From NCBI GenBank assembly GCA_021413665.1, contig JAIOPW010000334.1, positions 1 through 9,927 of the forward strand: a DNA stretch of 9,927 nucleotides. Reading direction: 5' to 3'. Positions within the stretch are counted from its first letter, which is position 1, and each line of letters starts with the position of its first letter. Shown piece by piece: positions 1 through 6,391 of the stretch. The stretch comes from Rhodocyclales bacterium. Its GTDB lineage: Bacteria; Pseudomonadota; Gammaproteobacteria; Burkholderiales; Rhodocyclaceae. The notes below the pieces were generated by a model, which worked only from the letters and a program-made list of their open reading frames with translations, ran no database searches and had not been told where the DNA came from. The translations under genes were made by a program, and so were the position numbers.

Positions 1-1
1 G

Positions 2-1393
2 GGCTACTCCGCTGCCTTCCGCGCCGCCGACCTGGGCATGAAAACCGTCATCGTCGAACGCTATGCGACGCTGGGCGGCGTCTGCCTCAATGTCGGCTGC
101 ATCCCCTCGAAGGCGCTGCTGCATGTCGCCGCGGTGATGGACGAAGCGACACACGCCAATGAACTCGGCATCAGCTTCGCCGCGCCCAAGGTCGACCTCG
201 ACAAGCTCCGCGCGCACAAGGAAAAGGTGGTCGGCAAACTGACCGGCGGCCTCTCCGGCATGGCCAAGGCGCGCAAGGTCGAGGCCGTGCGCGGCTACGG
301 CCATTTCCTTGACGCCAACCACCTGGAAGTCGAAGAGACCACCGGATCGTCACAAGAGAAGACCGGCGGCACGAAGGTCGTCCGCTTCCAGAAATGCATC
401 ATCGCCGCCGGCTCTGCGGCCTTCCACCTGCCCTTCATTCCACGCGACCCGCGCATCGTCGATTCCACCGGCGCGCTGGAACTGCGCTTCGTGCCGCAAC
501 GGATGCTGGTGATCGGCGGCGGCATCATCGGCCTGGAGATGGCGACGGTGTATTCGACGCTGGGCGCCAAGGTCGACGTGGTCGAGATGCTCGACGGCCT
601 GATGCAGGGCCCGGACCGCGACCTGGTCAAGGTATGGGAAAAACAGAACGCCAAACGCTTCGACAAAGTCATGCTGAAGACCAAGACTGTCGCGGTGGAC
701 GCGAAGCCCGACGGCCTCTGGGTCAAGTTCGAAGGCGAGCAGGCGCCTGCGGAAACACAGCGCTACGACATGATCCTGCAATCCGCCGGGCGCAGCCCGA
801 ACGGCAACAAGATCGGTGCCGACAAGGCCGGCGTGGTCGTGAACGAGCGTGGCTTCATCCCGGTCGACAGCCAGATGCGCACCACTGTGCCGCACATCTT
901 CGCCATCGGCGACATCGTCGGCCAGCCCATGCTCGCGCACAAGGCGGTGCACGAGGCGCATGTGGCGGCCGAAGTGGCGGCGGGACAGAAGAGCCATTTC
1001 GACGCCGCGGTGATTCCCGGCGTCGCCTACACACACCCCGAAGTCGCCTGGGTCGGCGTCGGCGAGGACGAGGCGAAAAAGGCCGGCCGCAAGGCCAGCG
1101 TCGCCAAGTTCCCGTGGGCGGCTTCCGGCCGCGCGATAGCAAACGGCGCCGAGTACGGTTTCACCAAGCTGGTGTTCGATGAGGAAACCCATCGCATCAT
1201 CGGCGGCAGCATTGTCGGCCCCAACGCCGGCGACATGATCGGCGAAATTGCCTTGGCCATCGAGATGGGCGCGGACGCCATCGACATCGGCAAGACCATC
1301 CATCCGCATCCGACCCTGGGCGAAACCATCGGCATGGCCGCCGAGGTGGCGCACGGCTCCTGCACCGACCTGCCCCCCATGCGCAAGCGGTAA
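2..1393 (+). CDS. lpdA: Dihydrolipoamide dehydrogenase (E3), 5'-truncated by window edge
   Basis: FAD-dependent E3 subunit that reoxidises the dihydrolipoyl groups of 2-oxoacid dehydrogenase complexes and passes electrons to NAD+ in the cytoplasm. The frame is open from base 2 (GYSAAFRAADLG), so the ATG at 38 is internal. Compared with E. coli Lpd about 17 N-terminal residues are missing, including the first glycines of the FAD-binding fold. An N-terminal lipoyl domain, found in some betaproteobacterial E3s, cannot be excluded. Numbering from the ATG at 38: redox disulfide GGVCLNVGC (C16, C21), NAD-binding VIGGGIIGLE (158-167), second FAD motif FAIGD followed by PMLAHKA, and the C-terminal catalytic HPHPTLGE. 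The loop after LEVEE (about 101-112) is some 10 residues longer than in E. coli. rpiA follows after 29 bp. Family assignment is very secure; which complex it serves cannot be seen here. Confidence 0.96.
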   Translation, partial: GYSAAFRAADLGMKTVIVERYATLGGVCLNVGCIPSKALLHVAAVMDEATHANELGISFAAPKVDLDKLRAHKEKVVGKLTGGLSGMAKARKVEAVRGYGHFLDANHLEVEETTGSSQEKTGGTKVVRFQKCIIAAGSAAFHLPFIPRDPRIVDSTGALELRFVPQRMLVIGGGIIGLEMATVYSTLGAKVDVVEMLDGLMQGPDRDLVKVWEKQNAKRFDKVMLKTKTVAVDAKPDGLWVKFEGEQAPAETQRYDMILQSAGRSPNGNKIGADKAGVVVNERGFIPVDSQMRTTVPHIFAIGDIVGQPMLAHKAVHEAHVAAEVAAGQKSHFDAAVIPGVAYTHPEVAWVGVGEDEAKKAGRKASVAKFPWAASGRAIANGAEYGFTKLVFDEETHRIIGGSIVGPNAGDMIGEIALAIEMGADAIDIGKTIHPHPTLGETIGMAAEVAHGSCTDLPPMRKR

Positions 1394-1400
1394 AATCCGC
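1387..1400 (+). promoter_or_regulatory. Possible -10 element upstream of rpiA
   Basis: GCGG-TAAAAT-CCGC spans the lpdA stop codon. TAAAAT (1391-1396) matches the -10 consensus at five of six bases inside a small palindrome, and would start a transcript about 20 bases before rpiA. No good -35 hexamer is seen at 16-18 bp, so rpiA may simply be read through from lpdA. Confidence 0.25.
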
Positions 1401-1422
1401 CCCTCAACAACGGAGCGAAAAG

Positions 1423-2094
1423 ATGACCCAGGACGAACTGAAGCAGGCGGTGGCGCGCGCCGCCCGCGATTACGTGGCCGACCGGCTGCCGATCGGGGCA
1501 ATTCTGGGAGTCGGCACCGGCTCCACGGCGAATTTCTTCATCGACGAAATCGCCGGCATCAAGGATCGCCTCGGCGGCGCCGTTGCCAGTTCCGAGGCAA
1601 CCGCAAAGCGCCTCTCCGGCCACGGCATTCGCATACTCGACCTCAACGACATCGACGCCATCGGCATCTATGTCGACGGCGCGGACGAGATCGATGCCAG
1701 CATGGCCATGGTCAAGGGTGGTGGTGGCGCGCTGACGCGTGAGAAAATCGTCGCCGCCGTGGCCGGTACCTTTGTCTGCATCTGCGACGCTTCCAAACGG
1801 GTGCCGGTCATGGGAAAGTTTCCGCTACCGGTGGAAGTGATCCCGATGGCGAGCGCCTACGTTGGTCGCGAACTGGAGAAGCTGGGCGGCACGCCGAAGT
1901 TGCGCGAGGGCATGGTCACCGACAACGGCAACCTGATCCTCGACGTGCATGGGCTCTCGATCACCGATCCGGTCGGCCTCGAAGTACGCATCAACCAGAT
2001 CGTCGGCGTCGTCACCAACGGCATCTTCGCCAAGCGCGGCGCGGATGTGTTGCTGCTTGCCGCGCCGGAAGGTGTGCAGACCTACACTCGCTGA
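1423..2094 (+). CDS. rpiA: Ribose-5-phosphate isomerase A
   Basis: Interconverts ribose 5-phosphate and ribulose 5-phosphate in the pentose phosphate pathway, and feeds ribulose 5-phosphate regeneration in the Calvin cycle if that runs here. The 223-residue length is normal for RpiA. Visible motifs are the phosphate-binding GVGTGST (29-35), ASSEAT (55-60), the active-site DGADEID (85-91) and KGGGGALTREK (98-108), whose Glu107 corresponds to the catalytic glutamate of E. coli RpiA (E103). The ATG is preceded by GGAG at 1412-1415 with a 7-base spacer. It lies 29 bp after lpdA in the same direction. Its stop codon is embedded in a Pho box that serves phoU, so the two genes are probably controlled separately although adjacent. 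Identification is secure. Confidence 0.97.
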   Translation: MTQDELKQAVARAARDYVADRLPIGAILGVGTGSTANFFIDEIAGIKDRLGGAVASSEATAKRLSGHGIRILDLNDIDAIGIYVDGADEIDASMAMVKGGGGALTREKIVAAVAGTFVCICDASKRVPVMGKFPLPVEVIPMASAYVGRELEKLGGTPKLREGMVTDNGNLILDVHGLSITDPVGLEVRINQIVGVVTNGIFAKRGADVLLLAAPEGVQTYTR

Positions 2095-2124
2095 AATAAA
2101 TCCTTCACACGCCGTCGCTATAGT
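2091..2124 (+). promoter_or_regulatory. Pho box and -10 element upstream of phoU
   Basis: Two Pho-box repeats, CTGAAAT (2091-2097) and CCTTCAC (2102-2108), are separated by AAAT. The consensus is CTGTCAT with a 4-bp spacer. Ten bases later is TATAGT (2119-2124). In PhoB-activated promoters the Pho box replaces the -35 element and ends about 10 bp before the -10, which is the geometry here. From memory, the E. coli phoA promoter has the same spacing and the same TATAGT. The predicted transcript would begin near 2131, about 20 bases before the phoU ATG. The patch is AT-rich against a GC-rich background. PhoB binding itself is inferred. Confidence 0.7.
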
Positions 2125-2151
2125 GTCGGCTTTGCCAATACGGGTGGCTGT

Positions 2152-2856
2152 ATGAACCAGGAACACATCGTCAAGCAGTTCGATGCCGATCTCGAAGGCC
2201 TGCGCACGCGCGTTCTGGCGATGGGCGGCCTGGTCGAGCAGCAGGTCATTCGCGCCATGGAAGGCCTGCAAACCGGCGACATCGCGCTGATCGAACAGGT
2301 GATCGCCACCGACCGCCAGGTCAACCGGCACGAAGTCGAACTCGACGAAGCCTGCAACCATGTCATCGCCAAACGCCAGCCGGCGGCCGTCGACCTGCGC
2401 ATGATCATGACCGTGGTGAAGACCATCACCGACCTCGAGCGCATCGGCGACGAAGCGAAGAAGATCGCCAAGATGGCCCGCGCCATCCATGGCAGCGACA
2501 CCCGCAGCGTGCCGCGCGTCGACCTGCGCGCGCCGGCGGACATCGCCGTCGCGATGCTGCGCAAGGCCCTCGATGCCTTCGCCCGCCTCGACGTGAACAT
2601 GTCGGCCGAGGTGGTACGCCAGGATCGCGAAGTCGATGCCGGCTTCAAGGCCGCCATGCGCCAGCTCATCACCTTCATGATGGAAGACCCACGCACCATT
2701 TCGAGCTCGCTCGACCTGCTGTTCATCGCCCGCTCCATCGAGCGCATCGGCGACCACGCCAAAAATATTTCCGAGTACGTCGTCTACCTCGTCAAGGGGC
2801 GCGACGTGAGGCACATCGGGCTGGAAGCGATGGAAAAGGAAGTCGCCGCGAGGTAA
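2152..2856 (+). CDS. phoU: Phosphate-specific transport system accessory/regulatory protein PhoU
   Basis: PhoU is a cytoplasmic metal-binding protein that links the Pst phosphate transporter to the PhoR/PhoB two-component system and represses Pho signalling when phosphate is plentiful. It also affects polyphosphate accumulation in several bacteria. The 234-residue protein shows the two tandem three-helix PhoU domains, each with its metal-binding signature: DLERIGDEAKKIAK (94-107) and SIERIGDHAKNISEYV (195-210). The N-terminus (MNQEHIVKQFDADLEGLR) is typical of the family. The Shine-Dalgarno match before the ATG is weak (GGGTGG, 2142-2147). Unlike E. coli, where phoU ends the pst operon, here it stands alone: rpiA is upstream, a terminator and a convergent operon are downstream, and no pst, phoB or phoR gene is present. 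Identification is secure. Confidence 0.97.
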   Translation: MNQEHIVKQFDADLEGLRTRVLAMGGLVEQQVIRAMEGLQTGDIALIEQVIATDRQVNRHEVELDEACNHVIAKRQPAAVDLRMIMTVVKTITDLERIGDEAKKIAKMARAIHGSDTRSVPRVDLRAPADIAVAMLRKALDAFARLDVNMSAEVVRQDREVDAGFKAAMRQLITFMMEDPRTISSSLDLLFIARSIERIGDHAKNISEYVVYLVKGRDVRHIGLEAMEKEVAAR

Positions 2857-2879
2857 GGAAGAACGAAGGCCCCGCCTGC

Positions 2880-2941
2880 CGGAAATTCCGCTTCGCGGGC
2901 CGGCAAAGCGGAACCCGGGTGTGTCGAGACCTCGGGCCGGC
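2880..2941. repeat. Dyad-rich stretch in the phoU/yggX convergent gap
   Basis: TTCCGCTT (2886-2893) and AAGCGGAA (2906-2913) form an 8-bp inverted repeat around a 12-base GC-rich loop. CGGAA at 2880-2884 is an alternative partner for the first arm. CGGGCCGGC occurs twice (2896-2904 and 2933-2941). A further imperfect hairpin pairs CCCGGG (2914-2919) with CCTCGGG. It resembles a REP-like intergenic palindrome, but only one copy is in the window. The 146-bp gap (2857-3002) holds no convincing gene. Confidence 0.45.
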
Positions 2942-2947
2942 GAAACC

Positions 2948-2973
2948 AAAGGGGCGCCATGCGCCCCTTTTTT
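2948..2973 (+). terminator. Rho-independent terminator after phoU, possibly bidirectional
   Basis: A perfect GC-rich stem GGGGCGC (2951-2957) and GCGCCCC (2961-2967) with loop CAT is followed by six T residues (2968-2973) on the + strand, and AAA precedes the stem. On the - strand the tail reads TTTGGTTT, a weaker U-rich tract that could still terminate the yggX operon arriving from the other side. No other candidate terminator for that operon is seen within the gap. Confidence 0.88.
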
Positions 2974-3002
2974 CCTGCCTGCCGCCTACCTTCCCGACTG
3001 TG

Positions 3003-3275
3003 TCATTTGGCCGGCGGCACGTAGCCTCCGACCTGGTCGGCGCCATCGCCGAAGAAGTGCTTCTGCACCTGCTCCGCGAGGTACTTCCGGTGCTGCGCGT
3101 CGGCCAGGCTCAGGCGATTCTCGTTGATGATCATCGTCTGCAGCTTGATCCATTGCTGCCAGGCTTCCTTCGAAACGTTCTCATACAGCTTCCTGCCCAT
3201 TTCGCCCGGCATCGGCGGCAGGTCCAGACCTTCGGCCTCGCGCCCGAGCTTGATGCAATTGACCATGCGTGCCAC
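3003..3275 (-). CDS. yggX: Fe(II)-trafficking / oxidative-damage protection protein YggX
   Basis: A 90-residue protein of the YggX family. These small cytoplasmic proteins are linked to iron handling and protection or repair of Fe-S clusters under oxidative stress. Family hallmarks are visible: Cys7 in VARMVNCIKLGREAEGL, LPPMPGEMGRKLYENVSKEAW (20-40), the QTMIINE segment and a C-terminal GGYVPP. The start is GTG at 3275 rather than the ATG three codons later. AAGGA (3282-3286) lies 6 bases before the GTG, and relatives usually begin MARM. The gene is the last of the rsmE-ppk2-argA-yggX run, 51 bp after argA, with no clear promoter in the gap. Identification is secure; the biochemical role of the family is still debated. 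Confidence 0.95.
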   Translation of the reverse strand: MARMVNCIKLGREAEGLDLPPMPGEMGRKLYENVSKEAWQQWIKLQTMIINENRLSLADAQHRKYLAEQVQKHFFGDGADQVGGYVPPAK

Positions 3276-3281
3276 GGTGTT

Positions 3282-3286
3282 TCCTT
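3282..3286 (-). promoter_or_regulatory. Ribosome binding site fixing the GTG start of yggX
   Basis: On the minus strand AAGGA sits 6 bases before GTG (3275) but 15 bases before the alternative ATG (3266). This supports initiation at GTG. Confidence 0.7.
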
Positions 3287-3326
3287 TCGCAATGAATGTA
3301 TTGAAGCCCGCAGTCTACATCGAATC

Positions 3327-4670
3327 CTACAGCGCCTTCACCAGCACCTTCGACCGCCGCTGCAGGTTGTAGAGTTCGCGGCGCGCCTCGGGCAGGGCGT
3401 CGACACCGGCCTCGACGAAGCCGCGCTCGATGAACCAGTGCGCGGTGCGGGTGGTGAGCACGAACAGGCGCTTCAGCTTCAGCTTTTTTGCGCGCGCTTC
3501 CACATAGCTGCGCAACTGATCGCCATAGCCGCAGCGGCGAAAATCGGGCATCACCGCCAGGCAGGCCAGCTCCGCCGACTTCTCGGTCGAAAAGGGATAG
3601 ACCGCGGCGCAGCCGACGATCACGCCGTCGTGCTCGACCACCGAGAAGCGGGTGATTTCCATTTCCAGCCGCTCGCGGCCGCGCTTGACCAGGGTGCCGT
3701 CGGCTTCGAGCGGTTCGATCAGGCCGAGGATGGCGCCGACGTCGTCGACCGTGGCGTCGCGCAAGCGCGCCAGCGGGGCGCTGGTCATGACGGTGCCGAC
3801 GCCGTCGCGTGTGAAGAATTCCATGAGCATCGCACCGTCGGCCTGGCGATCAAGGAAATGCACGCGGCCGATGCCGGCGCGGCAAGCGCGCACGGCACTG
3901 GGCAGGACGCGGGCGATTTCCGGCGCCTGGGCGGCCAGATGCCTGGCGGAAAGTTTTCCCGCTTCGTCAGCGGTAAGGGCATCGATCAGGGCGCCCTTGG
4001 GGTTAACCAGCCCGGGGGCATCGCACAGATAGATCAACTTGTCGGCCTTGACCGAGACCGCGACGGCTTCCGCGACTTCTTCCCACGCGAGGTTGAAGAT
4101 TTCGCCGGTCGGCGAGGCGCCGATCGGGGTGATCAGCACCACGTTCTCCTGCGCCAGGTCGGCCTGGATTTCCTCGGCGATCACCTTGCGCACGGCGCCG
4201 GTGTATTGGAAGTCGATGCCATCGACCACGCCGACCGGGCGCGCCGTGATGAAATTGCCGCCGGTGACGCGCAGGAAAGCGCCGGCCATCGGCGTGTTGG
4301 GCAGGCCCTGCGAAAGCAGCGCCTCGATCTCGATGCGGGTCACGCCCATCGCGCGCTTGACGCATTCCAGCGCCTCGGCATCGGTGACGCGCAGACCCTT
4401 GTGGAACTTCGGCGTCAGGCCACGCGCCTGCATCTCGGCGTCGATCTGCGGCCGCGCGCCATGCACCAGCACCAGACGGATGCCCATGCTGTCGAGCAGC
4501 GCGATGTCGTGGATCAGCGCCTGCGCGGCACCGGCTTCGAGCACTTCGCCGCCGAAGGCGATGACAAAAGTACGACCGCGAAAGGCGTGGATGTAGGGCG
4601 CCGCCTGGCGCACCCAGGCGACCAGGCGGGCGTCGGTATCGGGCTGGCTGCTGCGGGTTTCCAGGGTCAT
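3327..4670 (-). CDS. argA: N-acetylglutamate synthase (amino-acid N-acetyltransferase)
   Basis: Catalyses acetyl-CoA + L-glutamate to N-acetylglutamate, the committed step of arginine biosynthesis, and is usually feedback-inhibited by arginine. The 447 residues have the classic two-part build. An N-terminal amino-acid-kinase-fold domain (about 20-285) includes FVIAFGGEVLE, LVLVHGARPQID and the LIYLCDAPGLV segment. A C-terminal GNAT acetyltransferase domain (about 300-440) has the acetyl-CoA loop LAVMPDFRRCGYGD (371-384, RxxGxG) and WFIERGF. E. coli ArgA (443 residues) is nearly the same length. The ATG overlaps the ppk2 stop as ATGA, suggesting translational coupling. The open frame extends far upstream through the antisense-like frame of ppk2, but that extension has no family similarity and was rejected. 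The coupling of arginine synthesis to a polyphosphate enzyme may be only positional. Confidence 0.96.
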   Translation of the reverse strand: MTLETRSSQPDTDARLVAWVRQAAPYIHAFRGRTFVIAFGGEVLEAGAAQALIHDIALLDSMGIRLVLVHGARPQIDAEMQARGLTPKFHKGLRVTDAEALECVKRAMGVTRIEIEALLSQGLPNTPMAGAFLRVTGGNFITARPVGVVDGIDFQYTGAVRKVIAEEIQADLAQENVVLITPIGASPTGEIFNLAWEEVAEAVAVSVKADKLIYLCDAPGLVNPKGALIDALTADEAGKLSARHLAAQAPEIARVLPSAVRACRAGIGRVHFLDRQADGAMLMEFFTRDGVGTVMTSAPLARLRDATVDDVGAILGLIEPLEADGTLVKRGRERLEMEITRFSVVEHDGVIVGCAAVYPFSTEKSAELACLAVMPDFRRCGYGDQLRSYVEARAKKLKLKRLFVLTTRTAHWFIERGFVEAGVDALPEARRELYNLQRRSKVLVKAL

Positions 4671-6391
4671 GGGGCGGACTTGCCTTTCTTCGATGCTGCC
4701 TTCTTTGCGACCGGCCCGGGTGTCCTTGGCGCCACGGGCTTCGGCGGAACCTTCGCTGCCGCTGGCTTGGCCGCGGGTTTGGGTGGCACCTTGGCGAGCT
4801 CGGGCCTCGACACAACTTTCGGCTCTTTTGGCGCCTTGGATTCCTTCAGCTTTTTCAGCTTCTTGTCGGCATCCTTGGGCGGCTTTTCCGTCTTTGATTT
4901 CGGCAAGGGCTTGCCGTCGAGTTCGGCTTCGAGCCGTTCGCAGATCGTACGCAGGATCTTCACGCGCGCATAGGCCTTGTCGTTGGCTTCGACCAGGGTC
5001 CACGGCGCCGTGCCTGTGCTGGTGCGGTCGACCATGTCGCAGATCGCCGCCTGGTAGGCGTCCCACTTCTCGCGGTTGCGCCAGTCTTCCTCGGTGATCT
5101 TGAAGCGCTTGAACTCAATCTTCTCGCGCTCCTTGAAACGCTTGAGTTGCTCTTCCTGGCTGACTTGCAGCCAGAACTTGCAGACGATGGCGCCGGCTTC
5201 GGACAACTCGTGCTCGAAGTCGTTGATCTCGGAATAAGCGCGCAGCCAGTCGTTCTCGGAGCAGAAGCCCTCGACCCGTTCGACCAGCACGCGACCGTAC
5301 CAGGTGCGGTCGAAAATGGCGAAGCGGCCACGGCGCGGCATGTGCCGCCAGAAACGCCACAGGTAGGGCTGGGCGCGTTCTTCCTCGGTCGGCGCCGCGA
5401 CCGGAATGACCTGGTATTGCCGCGCATCGAGCGAGGCGGCTATGCGGCGGATGGCGCCGCCCTTGCCGGCAGCGTCCGCCCCTTCGAAGGCGCAGACCAG
5501 GGAACGTCCCTTGAAGCGCGGATCGCGCGCCAGCTCGGACAGCTTGCCCTGCCAGTGCGCCAGTTGGTCGTCGTATTCCCTTTCCGTCAGCTTGTGCTTG
5601 AGATTGAGTTCCGAAAGCACGTTGCGACCGTCGATGTTCACCCGCATCGGCGGCGCCACCGGAGTGTCCTGCCTGTCGCCGCTGGCGAGTTTCTGCCGCA
5701 TCGCGTCGAGCAGGATCTTGCCCACCGTCAGCGAGCGATAGCGGTCTTCAGTACCTTCGATGATGATCCACGGCGCCCACGGGGTGTTGGTCATGCGCAG
5801 CAAGTGGCCGACGACGTCCTGCAGCTTGTCGTAGGTCTTGAGGCGGTCCCAGTTCCACTTGGTGACGCGCCACGCGGTGCGTGGGTCTTTCTCCAGCGCC
5901 CGCAGCCTGCGTTTCTGGCCGTCCTTGGTCAGGTGGAACCAGAACTTGAGCACCAGCGCGCCTTCATTGACCAGCATGGCCTCGAAGCGGTTGATCTGGT
6001 CGATGCGCGCATCGAGTTCGCCCTTCGACATCTCGCCCATGATGCGGTGGCGGATCGGGTCGGAGTACCACGATCCGGCAAAGATGCCGACGCGACCCTT
6101 GGGTGGCAGCGCACGCCAGTAGCGCCACATGACGGGACGGTCGCGCTCCTCATCAGTGGGTTCGGAAAACGCGAGGGTGGAGATGAAGCGCGGGTCCATC
6201 CACTCGTAGAGCACGTTGATGGTCTCGCCCTTGCCCGCGCCGTCCTGCCCGCTGACCAGCACGATGACCGGGATCTTGCCGTTCTCCTTCAGGTCGAACT
6301 GGGCGTCGAGCAGCGCGGCGCGCAGGGCCGGCACAGCCTTCTTGTAGGTGTCCTTGTCGATCTTGTGACCGATTTCCGCAGATTCGAACAT
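4667..6391 (-). CDS. Polyphosphate:AMP phosphotransferase, two-domain class II PPK2, with basic C-terminal tail
   Basis: PPK2-family kinase. Two-domain (class II) members transfer phosphate from polyphosphate to AMP, giving ADP. Domain 1 (about 1-235) has a P-loop-like SGQDGAGKGE (47-56), but FAGSWYSD (104-111) replaces the catalytic FDR. Domain 2 (about 265-490) has the canonical EGADAAGKGG (303-312) and FDRTWYGR (360-367). Domain 2 is therefore probably catalytic and domain 1 structural, as described for this class. After residue 492 comes an 82-residue tail with 23 Lys and 18 Pro plus many Ala, including AKVPPKP twice (533-539, 546-552). This makes the protein 574 residues against roughly 500 for tail-less relatives. 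The start is the ATG at 6391, with GGGGAG 7 bases upstream; it overlaps the rsmE stop by one base (TAATG). An upstream TTG (6406) was rejected. The AMP specificity is inferred from class. Confidence 0.94.
   Translation of the reverse strand: MFESAEIGHKIDKDTYKKAVPALRAALLDAQFDLKENGKIPVIVLVSGQDGAGKGETINVLYEWMDPRFISTLAFSEPTDEERDRPVMWRYWRALPPKGRVGIFAGSWYSDPIRHRIMGEMSKGELDARIDQINRFEAMLVNEGALVLKFWFHLTKDGQKRRLRALEKDPRTAWRVTKWNWDRLKTYDKLQDVVGHLLRMTNTPWAPWIIIEGTEDRYRSLTVGKILLDAMRQKLASGDRQDTPVAPPMRVNIDGRNVLSELNLKHKLTEREYDDQLAHWQGKLSELARDPRFKGRSLVCAFEGADAAGKGGAIRRIAASLDARQYQVIPVAAPTEEERAQPYLWRFWRHMPRRGRFAIFDRTWYGRVLVERVEGFCSENDWLRAYSEINDFEHELSEAGAIVCKFWLQVSQEEQLKRFKEREKIEFKRFKITEEDWRNREKWDAYQAAICDMVDRTSTGTAPWTLVEANDKAYARVKILRTICERLEAELDGKPLPKSKTEKPPKDADKKLKKLKESKAPKEPKVVSRPELAKVPPKPAAKPAAAKVPPKPVAPRTPGPVAKKAASKKGKSAP

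Noticed and set aside
350..1501. 383-codon minus-strand frame opposite lpdA and rpiA
   Set aside because: It is antisense to conserved Lpd motifs and has a low-complexity His/Arg/Gly-rich product.
1825..2949. 374-codon minus-strand frame opposite rpiA and phoU
   Set aside because: It crosses two real genes, the Pho box and half of the intergenic dyads, and has no domain.
3276..3326. Separate promoter for yggX in the 51-bp argA-yggX gap
   Set aside because: TAGACT and TACATT resemble weak -35/-10 hexamers, but the 11-bp spacing is too short.
2919..4973. 684-codon open frame on the + strand, antisense to yggX, argA and the ppk2 tail
   Set aside because: It lies opposite well-identified genes. 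The translation is compositionally skewed (Arg, His, Asp, Gln, Gly-rich) with no domain, and such frames are expected from G/C-rich third positions.
4671..5066. N-terminal extension of argA
   Set aside because: It overlaps the ppk2 tail in another frame and lacks similarity; the ATGA overlap at 4667-4670 gives a normal ArgA length.
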